Part shown: piece by piece, positions 6,135 to 13,419 of the stretch
Numbering within the stretch: the stretch's first letter is position 1
How the letters are laid out: every line of letters starts with the position of its first letter
Assembly (NCBI GenBank): GCA_018263655.1
Contig: JAANWY010000297.1
Location: forward strand, 1 to 31,719
Origin: Anaerolineales bacterium
GTDB lineage: Bacteria > Chloroflexota > Anaerolineae > Epilineales > JAANWY01
Length of the DNA stretch: 31,719 nt
Direction: 5' to 3'
The notes under the pieces: generated by a model
Told to the model about the DNA's origin: nothing
Database searches by the model: none
The model's input: only the letters and a program-made list of their open reading frames with translations
Position numbers and translations under genes: made by a program

Positions 6135-7601
6135 TTACTGCGAACCTTTCGTGAAATGAAGGCGGAGGACGCGGGCGGTAGCCTCGGTGATCTTCACGCG
6201 CTCGTCAAGCCGCCAGCCGGGCAGCCAGACAACCTCATCATCGGCATTGACGACGACGGGTAGCCGATCGCGGACGTGGTGCGGGATCTTCTCGCCGATC
6301 ATGAAATCGGCCAGCGATTTGGTGTGTCCACCCATACCCAGCGGCTGGAACTGGTCGCCGGCCTGGCGGCGCCGAAGGGAGAGGTCAGCGCCGGCAGCGT
6401 CCCCGTCCATCACCGTGTGCCAGGGGTCTGGGTCGTGTAACTCGCCCTCGCCCAGCTCCGATCGCGGAAAGACATCGGCGGCGACCTGCCAGCTCGTTCG
6501 GGGCAGCCGGGTGGTGGATGAAATCTTCAGCCGAAGCCGTTCGGTGTGCAGCAAGGGCCAGTCCGGCAACGGCCGTTCCTCGCCGACAGTGAGCGTTTCG
6601 TAACCTCTGAACAGCGCCAGTCCCGCCGGCAACGTCGCCTCCGAGCCGGCCGGCTTCTCGTTCGCTACCTCCAGCGCGTTCTCGACGTGCACCCAGTCGA
6701 TGTCGCGCAGCTCGCGGCGGAGCCGGCGGATCGCCTGACGCACGAGGCTACGCTGGGTAGCGACGTGCAGCTCCTCCCAGCCAGCCAGATCGAACACGCA
6801 GTAACCATCACCCTCGGTGACGATGCGGCCCCAGGCTTCGTCGCGCTGCTGGCGAAGATAGTCGTACTCATCGGCGATGACGCGGGCAGTGCGGCGAAGG
6901 ACTTCACGGATGTTGGGATTGTAGGTTTCCAGCTCGGAGATCAGTTCGTGACGCAGACGGTTGCGGAAGAAGGTGGTATCCAGATTTGAGCGGTCGAAGC
7001 GCGGGTTGAGGTCGTGTTCCTCGCAGTAGTCCTGAATCGCCGAGCGCGGCACTTCGAGCAGTGGCCGCACTAGCGCGAGCCGGCTGGCCACGTCCTCGGT
7101 GTCGTGGTAGCCGAGGGCCGGCGGGTATGGCAGCTTCGGTTGCATACCGCGCAAGCCGGCCAACCCCGAGCCACGGATCAGGTGCATGAGGACGGTTTCC
7201 ACTTGGTCATCGGCGTTGTGGCCCACGGCGACGGTGTCCACACCGATTTGGTCGGCGATGCGGGCCAGGAAGCGATAGCGCGCCCGCCGCGCAGCTTGCT
7301 CAATGGCGAAACCTTCGGCTTCGGCCTGAGCCGGCACGTCCTGGCGCTCGATGGTGGCCGGCAGGCCCCAGTCGTCCGCTACGCGAGCGACGAACGCGGC
7401 CTCCTCGGCCGACTCTGTGCGAATGGCGTGATCCAGGTGCCCGACGTGAAGCTGGATTTGCAGCGTGTCCCGCAGTCGCAGCAGGACGTGCAGCAGCGTC
7501 AGCGAATCCGGCCCGCCCGAGACCCCCACGACGATGGGGGTCTCGGCGTGGAATAGGTCGTACTCGTCGATCGTGGCCCTTACTCGTTCGAGTATATCCA
7601 T
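6135..7601 (-). CDS. tilS: tRNA(Ile)-lysidine synthetase
   Basis: This 488-residue protein has the PP-loop ATP-pyrophosphatase signature SGGPDS at residues 28-33, then HLDHAIR and GHNADDQVET, which are characteristic of TilS. The enzyme attaches lysine to C34 of the AUA-reading tRNA-Ile in the cytoplasm, using ATP. The N-terminal catalytic domain covers about 1-220. The C-terminal part holds the TilS substrate-binding domain with LRRRQAGDQFQPLGMGGHTKSL and FMIGEKIPHHVRDRLPVV, so the protein looks complete. It lies 33 nt downstream of the DUF5615 gene on the same strand and may share its transcript. A hairpin follows the gene. Confidence 0.95.
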   Translation of the reverse strand: MDILERVRATIDEYDLFHAETPIVVGVSGGPDSLTLLHVLLRLRDTLQIQLHVGHLDHAIRTESAEEAAFVARVADDWGLPATIERQDVPAQAEAEGFAIEQAARRARYRFLARIADQIGVDTVAVGHNADDQVETVLMHLIRGSGLAGLRGMQPKLPYPPALGYHDTEDVASRLALVRPLLEVPRSAIQDYCEEHDLNPRFDRSNLDTTFFRNRLRHELISELETYNPNIREVLRRTARVIADEYDYLRQQRDEAWGRIVTEGDGYCVFDLAGWEELHVATQRSLVRQAIRRLRRELRDIDWVHVENALEVANEKPAGSEATLPAGLALFRGYETLTVGEERPLPDWPLLHTERLRLKISSTTRLPRTSWQVAADVFPRSELGEGELHDPDPWHTVMDGDAAGADLSLRRRQAGDQFQPLGMGGHTKSLADFMIGEKIPHHVRDRLPVVVNADDEVVWLPGWRLDERVKITEATARVLRLHFTKGSQ

Positions 7602-7634
7602 CTAAATCAGCCGCAGGTTGTCCTCAGCTTGATC

Positions 7635-7985
7635 TCATGCTCGTGCAAATCGAACTTGAGTATCTGTTACCACCACGAAGCGGTCGGCCAATTCTTCGGA
7701 GTACCCCTCAAGTAGTCGGCGTATCACGTCGATCTTGTTCGGTGTGCGTTCATTCTCAAGCCGCAAAAGAATGACGCCCTTGTGAGGGCGTCGCTCTCGA
7801 TAAACTTTCTCACCAAAATCCTTGTCGTTCGTCACCAGGATCCAGTTCTCATCGAACGCTTTCTGGATGACGTCATCATCTTCCATTCCGCGTGCTTCCT
7901 CAAACACCGAGAAGACATCATGCCCCTGCTCACACAGCCAGCGCGCAACCGCCGGCCCCGTACATTCATCTACCAGAAACCGCAT
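7635..7985 (-). CDS. DUF5615 PIN-like protein, probable toxin
   Basis: This 116-residue protein starts MRFLVDECTGPAVARWL and carries VTNDKDFGEKV in the middle. An N-terminal Asp/Glu pair and a central NDKDF are typical of the DUF5615 PIN-like family, regarded as RNase toxins related to VapC. It begins at the nucleotide after the stop of the DUF433 gene, the usual antitoxin-toxin order for this pair. RNase activity is inferred from the family only. Confidence 0.8.
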   Translation of the reverse strand: MRFLVDECTGPAVARWLCEQGHDVFSVFEEARGMEDDDVIQKAFDENWILVTNDKDFGEKVYRERRPHKGVILLRLENERTPNKIDVIRRLLEGYSEELADRFVVVTDTQVRFARA

Positions 7986-8234
7986 CTATGCGGCCTCGAC
8001 GGCGAGGGGCACGATGTCCATGTCTTCCAACGACCTTGCGGCGAACAGGATACAGGCTCGGATGTCCTCTTGTCTGAGTCCCTTGTATTCTTCCATGATC
8101 TCTTCCTCTGTTGCGCCGTGTGCTAAGAGATTCAAGATGTATTCAACAGTCAAACGTGTGCCCTTGATCACGGGTTTCCCAACCATGACCTTAGGATTGA
8201 GAGCAATTCGCTCAAGTAGTTGCTGATCCGTCAT
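7986..8234 (-). CDS. DUF433 family protein, probable antitoxin
   Basis: The ATG at 8234 (MTDQQLLERIALNP) is 8 nt after AGGAGG; a GTG nine bases earlier is also open. The 82-residue protein matches the DUF433 pattern: PKVMVGKPVIKGTRLTVEYI, then LAHGATEEEIMEEYKGL and EDIRACILFAA. This small helix-turn-helix-like family usually accompanies DUF5615 proteins as putative antitoxin. Its start overlaps the 3' end of the upstream small gene, implying one transcript. Confidence 0.82.
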   Translation of the reverse strand: MTDQQLLERIALNPKVMVGKPVIKGTRLTVEYILNLLAHGATEEEIMEEYKGLRQEDIRACILFAARSLEDMDIVPLAVEAA

Positions 8235-8701
8235 GCATCGCACCTCCTACACTTACTTTCCGCAATTCGTCTGACAAGTCGATCACGGTTCGTTCGCCCG
8301 ACTTGGTCTCAAATACCATGATCAGCGGGGCATCCTCGACGTAGCCGAACGTCATCCCGAGGAGAATCTTGCCGGCTAGTTCAAGATTAGCTTGGGTCAA
8401 CGTATTATCCTCGTACGAGCCGTGAAAAATATGTGCTCCATCAGAGGTTTGTTTTGCCAACATTGGCTGTTCCAGCTCGCGCTCCAGAAGACTAGCTAAC
8501 CGGTCCAGATTCTTGTCTGTTACACCGGTCTGATTAGCTTGACATTGTTAAATTTACCTCAGCGACCGCCTTTTGATCGCCGAAGGTCTCCTGACCGAGC
8601 GGCGTCCTGAGCCTGTCGAAGGGGCGAAACGGGCTCGGTCAGGAGACCTTCGCCCAACACGCCAGGTAATTTATTACACCGGTCTGATTAGTGTCTGTCA
8701 T
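8212..8701 (-). pseudogene. Small unknown gene split by a palindromic insertion
   Basis: The original start appears to be the ATG at 8701 (MTDTNQTGV) behind GAGGA. After GV the frame runs into the inserted element at 8538-8673. On the far side, after a repeated 18 bp, it resumes with TDKNLDRLASLLEREL and continues to the stop at 8212. Deleting the 136-bp insert plus one 18-bp copy leaves 336 nt, exactly 112 codons including the stop. The 3' part from the internal ATG at 8463 could still be made alone (83 residues). I do not recognise the family; ELAGKILLGMTFGYVEDAPL and FETKSGERTVIDLSDELRKV suggest a small mixed alpha/beta protein. Its end overlaps the DUF433 start, so it may belong to the same toxin-antitoxin operon. 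Confidence 0.6.
8538..8673. repeat. Palindromic element, GGTCTCCTGACCGAG family, copy 1
   Basis: Arms of 20 perfect bp (8581-8600 and 8633-8652; CGAAGGTCTCCTGACCGAGC in the left arm) surround a GTCCTGAGCCTGTCGAAGG motif. Flanking 18-bp direct repeats (TTACACCGGTCTGATTAG) lie at 8520-8537 and 8674-8691. Related copies are at 21964-22148 and 31254-31498. Confidence 0.75.
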
Positions 8702-8797
8702 GGTACTCGTCCTCATACGCCTGGCGGTTAGTGCGCCAGAATCTCCTGATCCTGTATCCAGAATGTAAGCGTTCAGAGAGCAACCTATAGAGCATCC

Positions 8798-9062
8798 CTT
8801 CGACAGGCCCTTCGACAGGCTCAGGACGCCGCTCAGGACGCCGCCTGAGTAGACCGAGGCGAAGCCGAGGTCGTATCGAAGCGACGTCCTGAGCCCAGTC
8901 GAAGGGGGTGCGGCTTGTGCGAAGAACCGCCGCAACCCCGCACCCCTCGATACGCGCTCAACGTCGCCCTTCGTCAAAGCCTGTCCCGAGTTTATCGAGG
9001 GGCTCAGGACGTTGTTTCGCGCTACTCGAGATGCTAGTCGTGGTACCCCTGAACGGTTACTC
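8798..9062. repeat. Composite intergenic repeat with CTTCGACAGGCTCAGGACG units
   Basis: This region holds several CCTTCGACAGG/CTCAGGACG units and a hairpin GGGTGCGGCTTGTGCG...CCGCAACCCCGCACCCC (about 8907-8947). Read on the minus strand it starts GGAGTAACCGTTCAGGGGTACC at the right end (in two parts) and GACTAGCATC follows. The same order occurs at 31603-31719, so the two are copies of one family. No gene is seen from 8702 to 9417. Confidence 0.6.
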
Positions 9063-9095
9063 CAGAATTTCTCTCCCATGAATTCTTACATAGTA

Positions 9096-9229
9096 GTAAC
9101 TGTTCAGGTAGTGGGGACCCTTGCGAAGGTTTGCCAATCGCTTTCGGGTTGAAGGGTCCCTCGCCAGTCGAAAATCGGCCTCTTGTCAAGGTTCTTCCTA
9201 ACCTTCGCAAGGGTAGCTGAACGCTTACA
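9096..9229. repeat. GTTCAG palindromic repeat, copy A (upstream of ffh)
   Basis: Outer ends read GTAACTGTTCAG and GCTGAACGCTTAC. Inside, ACCCTTGCGAAGGTT (9117-9131) and AACCTTCGCAAGGGT (9200-9214) are perfect 15-bp complements, and the internal text CCTCGCCAGTCGAAAA is shared with copies B and C. A long hairpin is predicted. Confidence 0.75.
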
Positions 9230-9309
9230 CCTTACACATAGTATACAACAGATTTTTTTGCTAATCAAACACGTACTGGTAGAGCTTTCATTCTAATTTG
9301 ACGGCTAAT

Positions 9310-9338
9310 TTGACGGAATCAGCGACATCAGGTAGAAT
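9310..9338 (+). promoter_or_regulatory. Predicted sigma70-type promoter for ffh operon
   Basis: TTGACG at 9310-9315 and TAGAAT at 9333-9338 are separated by exactly 17 bp, about 80 nt before the ffh start. The -35 box lies in the second of two tandem TAATTTGACGG copies. Confidence 0.6.
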
Positions 9339-9369
9339 TTGATCGTTAACGACACGACATCTTTTCGAA

Positions 9370-9392
9370 GGCGACCAGCGGGATTGGTCGCC
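9370..9392 (+). promoter_or_regulatory. Leader hairpin upstream of ffh
   Basis: GGCGACCA and TGGTCGCC form an 8-bp stem with a 7-nt loop, followed by TATTGT, between the predicted promoter and the ATG at 9418. No Shine-Dalgarno is visible before that ATG. It may influence translation or attenuation; its role is unknown. Confidence 0.4.
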
Positions 9393-9417
9393 TATTGTAC
9401 GCAGTCCAACAAAACTC

Positions 9418-10746
9418 ATGTTTGAGAGCCTGTCGGACAAACTGCAAGCAACTTTCGACCAACTGAGTCGGAAGGGGAAACTGAACGAGAAAGACGTCGA
9501 CCGCGCGATGCGCGACGTCCGCCTGGCGCTGCTGGAAGCCGACGTCAACTACAAGGTCGTCAAGGACTTCGTAGCGCGCGTCAAAGAGCGCGCCATCGGC
9601 TCCGAGGTAATGAAGAGCCTCACGCCGGCACAGCAGGTTGTCAAGATCGTCAACGAGGAGCTCGTCGAACTGCTGGGCGAAGCCGCACATCTGGACCTGT
9701 CAGGACAGCCGCCGCACGCCATCATGTTGATCGGCTTGCAGGGCTCGGGTAAGACGACGACGGCGGCCAAGCTGGCGCTACAACTGCGCAAGAACGGCCA
9801 GAAGCCGCTGCTCGTCGCCGCGGACACCCGCCGGCCGGCCGCCATCGAGCAGTTGGAAGCGCTAGGCAAGCAACTTGACATTCCAGTGCACAGCGAAGGC
9901 ACACAGGTGGCGCCGCCCCGAATCGCGGAGAACGCGGTGCGCGAAGCAGAGCGTGGCGCTTTCAGCGTCCTCCTGATCGACACCGGGGGCCGGCTCAACA
10001 TCGACCAAGAATTGATGCAAGAACTTTCTGACATCAAAGCCAAGGTCGATCCAGCAGAGACCCTGCTCGTTGCCGACGCCATGACGGGCCAGGAAGCCGT
10101 CCGCGTCGCCGAGGACTTCGACCAGGAAGTTGATCTGACGGGCCTCATCCTCACCAAGATCGACGGTGACGCCCGAGGCGGCGCGGCGCTGTCCATGCGG
10201 TCGGTCACCGGCGTCCCGATCAAATACATCGGTGTTGGCGAGCGCACCGATCAGTTGGAGCCGTTCTATCCGGATCGCATGGCCTCCCGCATTCTGGGCA
10301 TGGGCGATATGCTCAGCCTCATCGAGCGGGCTGAAGAGGCCGTGGAGGAAGAGGAAGCCCGGGAAGCCGCTGAGAAGTTCATGCGCGCGGAGTTTGATCT
10401 TTCTGACTTCCTGAATCAACTGGAACAGATCAAGAAGATGGGCTCCATGGATGAGATCATGAAAATGATCCCGGGGTTCTCTCAGATTCAGCGACAGCTG
10501 CCGGTCGGCGCCACCGACGAACAGCTCCAGACGGTCGAGGCGATCATTTTCTCGATGACGCCGGAAGAACGACGCAACCCGCGGGTTATCAACGCCAGTC
10601 GAAAGCGCCGCATTTCGCGTGGGAGCGGCACGACGGTCCAGCAGGTCAACGAATTGTTGAGTCAATTTCGGCAGGTGCAGCGCATGATGAAGCAATTGCA
10701 GAAAGGCCGCGGGCCAATGGATATGCTATCGAGGATGTTCCGATGA
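9418..10746 (+). CDS. ffh: Signal recognition particle protein (SRP54/Ffh)
   Basis: This 442-residue protein has full-length SRP54 architecture: an N-terminal helical domain (1-90), a GTPase domain with P-loop GLQGSGKTTTAAK (106-118), DTRRPAAIEQL (136-146), IDTGGRL (187-193) and TKIDGDARGG (about 246-255), and an M domain from about 300 with the RNA-binding RISRGSGTTVQQV motif and a Met-rich tail. It binds 4.5S/SRP RNA and nascent signal sequences and delivers ribosomes to FtsY at the membrane. The IDTGGR variant replaces the more usual DTAGR. It overlaps the cupin gene by ATGA and leads the ffh-rpsP-KH-rimM operon, a common bacterial grouping. Confidence 0.97.
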   Translation: MFESLSDKLQATFDQLSRKGKLNEKDVDRAMRDVRLALLEADVNYKVVKDFVARVKERAIGSEVMKSLTPAQQVVKIVNEELVELLGEAAHLDLSGQPPHAIMLIGLQGSGKTTTAAKLALQLRKNGQKPLLVAADTRRPAAIEQLEALGKQLDIPVHSEGTQVAPPRIAENAVREAERGAFSVLLIDTGGRLNIDQELMQELSDIKAKVDPAETLLVADAMTGQEAVRVAEDFDQEVDLTGLILTKIDGDARGGAALSMRSVTGVPIKYIGVGERTDQLEPFYPDRMASRILGMGDMLSLIERAEEAVEEEEAREAAEKFMRAEFDLSDFLNQLEQIKKMGSMDEIMKMIPGFSQIQRQLPVGATDEQLQTVEAIIFSMTPEERRNPRVINASRKRRISRGSGTTVQQVNELLSQFRQVQRMMKQLQKGRGPMDMLSRMFR

Positions 10747-11075
10747 ACGATCCCGCTATTGTGGGTGTGGCCGAGGTGGAACCGGTCGAGATGATGCGCG
10801 GTGTATTGCGTCGCACGCTGGCCACCGGGGAACGAACAATGATGGCTCACGTTACACTGCGCAAGGGCGCCACTGTTCCCAATCACCAACACCCGCACGA
10901 ACAAGTGGGATACGTTGTGGGTGGCCGAATTCGGATGACGATCGGTGAACACGCACATGAACTCGAAATGGGTCAGAGCTATTTTATCCCTGGCAACGTG
11001 GAGCACGAGGCCACCGCTGTCACAGATTGCGTTGTCCTAGACATTTTTAGTCCACCGCGAGAAGAATACCGATAG
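10743..11075 (+). CDS. Small cupin-domain protein
   Basis: This 110-residue single-domain cupin has NHQHPHEQVGYVVGGRIRMTIG (metal-binding His residues and Glu of motif 1, given here in the order NHQHPHEQ then VGYVVGG) and YFIPGNVEHEA (motif 2 His). It probably binds a divalent metal. Substrate and role are unknown. It overlaps the ffh stop by four bases and is followed 30 nt later by rpsP, so it is co-transcribed with translation genes, but this does not by itself show a translation role. A 14-bp duplication of AGAAGAATACCGAT spans its stop codon and leader of rpsP. Confidence 0.82.
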   Translation: MNDPAIVGVAEVEPVEMMRGVLRRTLATGERTMMAHVTLRKGATVPNHQHPHEQVGYVVGGRIRMTIGEHAHELEMGQSYFIPGNVEHEATAVTDCVVLDIFSPPREEYR

Positions 11076-11104
11076 AAGAATACCGATGGAGGAGAGATTG
11101 ATAC

Positions 11105-11950
11105 GTGCTTAAGATTCGACTACGACGACAAGGTAAGAAGAAGCAAGCTACCTTCCGGGTTGTGGTAGCTGACTCGCGATCGCCGCGGGATGGACGGTTC
11201 GTCGAGGCCATCGGGCACTACAACCCCCGCACAGAGCCCGAAACGGTCGTGATCAAGGAAGACCGGGCGCTCTACTGGCTCAGCCAAGGAGCACAGCCCA
11301 CCAGTGCCGTCGAGCGCATGCTGGAGAAGATGGGCGCCTTTGAGAAGCTTCAACAGGTACATCAAGGCGTCCCTATCGAGGAACTGATGGCGCCTCCGGA
11401 ACCCGAGGTCGAAGAACCTGAAGCCGAGGCGGAAGTCGAGGCTGAAGCGGCTGTTGCAGTGGCTGAAGCCATCGTTGAAGCGGCCGAAGAGGCGGAACTA
11501 GAAGAGCCAGAAGCCATCGTCGAGGAAGAGCCGGCCGAGGAAGCTGAGGCAGAAGAGCCAGAAGCCATCGTCGAGGAAGAGCCGGCCGAGGAAGCTGAGG
11601 CAGAAGAGCCAGAAGCCATCGTCGAGGAAGAGCCGGCCGAGGAAGCAGAGGCAGAAGAGCCAGAAGCCATCGTCGAGGAAGAGCCGGCCGAGGAAGCTGA
11701 GGCAGAAGAGCCAGACGAGGGCCCTGTTGCCGGCGAGATGTCGCTGGAAGAGCTGGAGATTTCGACTCGCGCCGTCAACGTCCTCACCGACGCCGGCCTG
11801 GAAACTGCCCAAGACCTTCTGGAAAAGCTGGACGAGGGCGAGGGCGAGGGCGAGTTCCTGTCGATTCCGGGTGCCGGCGACAAGACGCTAGAGGAAGTAC
11901 AAGAGGCACTAGCCGAGCAAGAACTCCTAGATAGCGAAGAGGAAGCCTAA
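11105..11950 (+). CDS. rpsP: Ribosomal protein S16 fused to an RpoA alpha-CTD-like domain
   Basis: The GTG start follows GGAGGAGAG. Residues 1-85 are a complete S16 domain (MLKIRLRRQGKKKQATFRV; GRFVEAIGHYNP). The protein then continues for nearly 200 residues, making 281 in all against about 80-100 usually. Residues 95-132 are Glu/Ala-rich, and 133-200 are four copies of EEPEAIVEEEPAEEAEA. Residues 210-275 align well with the RNA polymerase alpha C-terminal domain: LEELEISTRAVNVL, then GLETAQDLL, then IPGAGDKTLEEVQEAL. E. coli alpha-CTD positions R265, N268, G296, K298 and S299 correspond to R222, N225, G258, K260 and T261. S16 helps assemble the 30S subunit. The extra domain is a helix-hairpin-helix nucleic-acid-binding fold, and its role here is unknown. 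Next gene is 4 nt on. Confidence 0.92.
   Translation: MLKIRLRRQGKKKQATFRVVVADSRSPRDGRFVEAIGHYNPRTEPETVVIKEDRALYWLSQGAQPTSAVERMLEKMGAFEKLQQVHQGVPIEELMAPPEPEVEEPEAEAEVEAEAAVAVAEAIVEAAEEAELEEPEAIVEEEPAEEAEAEEPEAIVEEEPAEEAEAEEPEAIVEEEPAEEAEAEEPEAIVEEEPAEEAEAEEPDEGPVAGEMSLEELEISTRAVNVLTDAGLETAQDLLEKLDEGEGEGEFLSIPGAGDKTLEEVQEALAEQELLDSEEEA
11501..11704 (+). repeat. 51-bp in-frame tandem repeat in rpsP, four units
   Basis: Units begin at 11501, 11552, 11603 and 11654, with a partial fifth at 11705. They are nearly identical at DNA level; one has GCAGAG where others have GCTGAG. Such near-identity implies recent expansion or ongoing homogenisation. Confidence 0.9.
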
Positions 11951-11954
11951 ACCG

Positions 11955-12188
11955 ATGAAGGATCTCGTCGAGTACCTGGCCAAGTCTCTGGTCGAAGACC
12001 CCGAAGCAGTCGAAGTCAAAGAACAACGCCGGCGACGGGAGCTGCGATATGAGCTGAACGTGGCAGAAGAGGACATGGGCCGCGTCATCGGCAAAGGTGG
12101 GCGCGTGGCCAACGCCATGCGTCAGCTCCTGCGAGCCGCGGCGACAGTGCAAGATACAGGACGCGTCGAACTCGACATTGTAGACTAA
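11955..12188 (+). CDS. khpA: KH-domain RNA-binding protein
   Basis: This 77-residue protein is a single KH domain with the GxxG loop in RVIGKGGRVANAMRQLL. It matches the KhpA/YlqC family in length and in its position between rpsP and rimM. KhpA proteins bind RNA, often with KhpB, and affect ribosome or small-RNA processes. It starts 4 nt after the rpsP stop, so it is translationally linked. Confidence 0.92.
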   Translation: MKDLVEYLAKSLVEDPEAVEVKEQRRRRELRYELNVAEEDMGRVIGKGGRVANAMRQLLRAAATVQDTGRVELDIVD

Positions 12189-12189
12189 A

Positions 12190-12705
12190 ATGAGCAATTC
12201 AGAACCTCGCTTTCTGGCCGTCGGCCAGGTCATGAAACCCCATGGCGTCCGAGGTGAGGTCTCAGTCGAGATCTTGACCGACTTTCCTGGCCGCTTCGCG
12301 TTACTCGAGCGCGTATACCTGAACGAGGACGATCCCCGCCCGGTCCCTCTGGAAAGCGTGCGCTTCCACAAGGGGCGCGCGCTGCTGAAGCTGGGGGGCT
12401 ACGACGACCGCACCGCCGTCGAAATCCTGCGAGGGGAGATGGTCTTGGTGCCAATCGACGAAGCGATGCCCCTGGAGCCCGACCAGTATTACCAGGACGA
12501 CTTAATCGGGCTAGAAGTCTGGACCGTCGATGACGAATATCTAGGTGACGTGGTGGAGGTACTGGAGACCGGCGCTAACGACGTCTTCATCGTGGACGGG
12601 GGAGATCCGGGGGAGATCCTCCTGCCGGCCATCGAGCAAGTGGTGCAGTGGATCGACCTGGAAGAGAACCGCATGGTGGTTGAGTTGATGGAAGGTCTCA
12701 TCTGA
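12190..12705 (+). CDS. rimM: Ribosome maturation factor RimM
   Basis: The 171-residue protein has an N-terminal RimM domain (VGQVMKPHGVRGEV, DFPGRF) and a C-terminal PRC-barrel domain (YYQDDLIGLEVWTVDDEYLGDV, given here as YYQDDLIGLEV then YLGDV; ILLPAIEQVVQWID). RimM assists 30S head maturation with S19 and 16S processing. It starts two nt after the KH gene stop. trmD and rplS, which usually follow, are not downstream; a repeat-rich 725-bp gap follows instead. Confidence 0.95.
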   Translation: MSNSEPRFLAVGQVMKPHGVRGEVSVEILTDFPGRFALLERVYLNEDDPRPVPLESVRFHKGRALLKLGGYDDRTAVEILRGEMVLVPIDEAMPLEPDQYYQDDLIGLEVWTVDDEYLGDVVEVLETGANDVFIVDGGDPGEILLPAIEQVVQWIDLEENRMVVELMEGLI

Positions 12706-12919
12706 TCCGAAGGTAAACGTCGGGTTCAGTAGATCCAGTTTTCGGCGGCAGTCATTGTTTCGGCCACTTGTGGCGCAAGTCGCCAACTTGCCCTACATTT
12801 TGGCGCTTATCTAGCCCAAACGATGACCAAGGCCTAGTTTTCCGCTCGCGGTGTCATCCAGCGGGAGCAATTTGGGTCTACTGGGTCAGACGATGGGTGT
12901 GTAATTCAATGCCTTGTTG

Positions 12920-12942
12920 GCCCTCTGGCTCTCCCAGAGGGC
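12920..12942 (+). terminator. Terminator-like hairpin downstream of rimM
   Basis: GCCCTCTGG and CCAGAGGGC form a perfect 9-bp stem with a 5-nt loop, followed by TTTGCGTT. It is the best candidate end of the ffh-rimM transcript although it lies 215 nt beyond rimM and the T-tract is short. Confidence 0.5.
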
Positions 12943-13043
12943 TTTGCGTTGCACGGGATTGTGATTCACCTGGTGTTTACCCATAACTTGGATGTCAAGT
13001 TGTTTCGCGTGTGAGTTGCGCGTACCTCGAACCCTTCGACAGG

Positions 13044-13067
13044 CCTGCCTGTGCGTGGGCAGACAGG
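13044..13067. repeat. Short hairpin repeat (CCTGCCTGTGC family), copy 4
   Basis: CCTGCCTGTGCG and GGGCAGACAGG lie directly after a CCTTCGACAGG unit, so this copy appears inserted into that other repeat at its CAGG. Confidence 0.65.
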
Positions 13068-13125
13068 TCTATAGGAATTCGGCCTTGCCTCTACTTGACA
13101 GGTGCCTTATGGGTGAACACCAGGA

Positions 13126-13318
13126 GTAACCGTTCAGGTAGTGGGGACCTTTGCCAAGGGTTGCCGATCGCATTCGGGTTGAGGTGCCCCTCGCCAGTCG
13201 AAAACTGCTCACCCTCCCGCAGGTTTGGGTGCTCTCTTGCTGCGAAAATGCGTTCCGATCAGTCACTTGAGCTTAGGAATTCGGTTCTGTGCAACCTGCG
13301 GGAGGGTGGCTGAACGCC
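13126..13318. repeat. GTTCAG palindromic repeat, copy B (upstream of dprA)
   Basis: The left part (GTAACCGTTCAGGTAGTGGG to CCTCGCCAGTCGAAAA) matches copy A. The inner stem differs in sequence but still pairs: ACCCTCCCGCAGGTT (13211-13225) with AACCTGCGGGAGGGT (13293-13307), 15 bp perfect. It ends GGCTGAACGCC. Confidence 0.72.
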
Positions 13319-13337
13319 CACCACCAGGATTCACCCC

Positions 13338-13366
13338 TTGACAAACAACCGGTGCCTGCGTATAGT
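13338..13366 (+). promoter_or_regulatory. Strong predicted promoter for dprA
   Basis: TTGACA (13338-13343), a 17-bp spacer and TATAGT (13361-13366) nearly match the sigma70 consensus, 65 nt before the dprA start. Confidence 0.75.
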
Positions 13367-13399
13367 AACAGTCACCACTAGTCAATAACCAGTCAACAG

Positions 13400-13419
13400 T
13401 TTTCAGTGAACACTGAAAA
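13400..13419. promoter_or_regulatory. Palindrome in dprA leader, possible operator
   Basis: TTTTCAGTG-AA-CACTGAAAA (two 9-bp arms) lies about 35-50 nt after the predicted -10 box and just before the GGGGGG ribosome binding site. It could bind a dimeric regulator, or be part of the AGTCA/CAGT repeat text seen near 28500-28720. Confidence 0.4.

Noticed and set aside
8639..9079. Minus-strand open frame upstream of the split gene
   Set aside because: Most of it is repeat DNA; only the last codons from the ATG at 8701 are the true start of the split gene.
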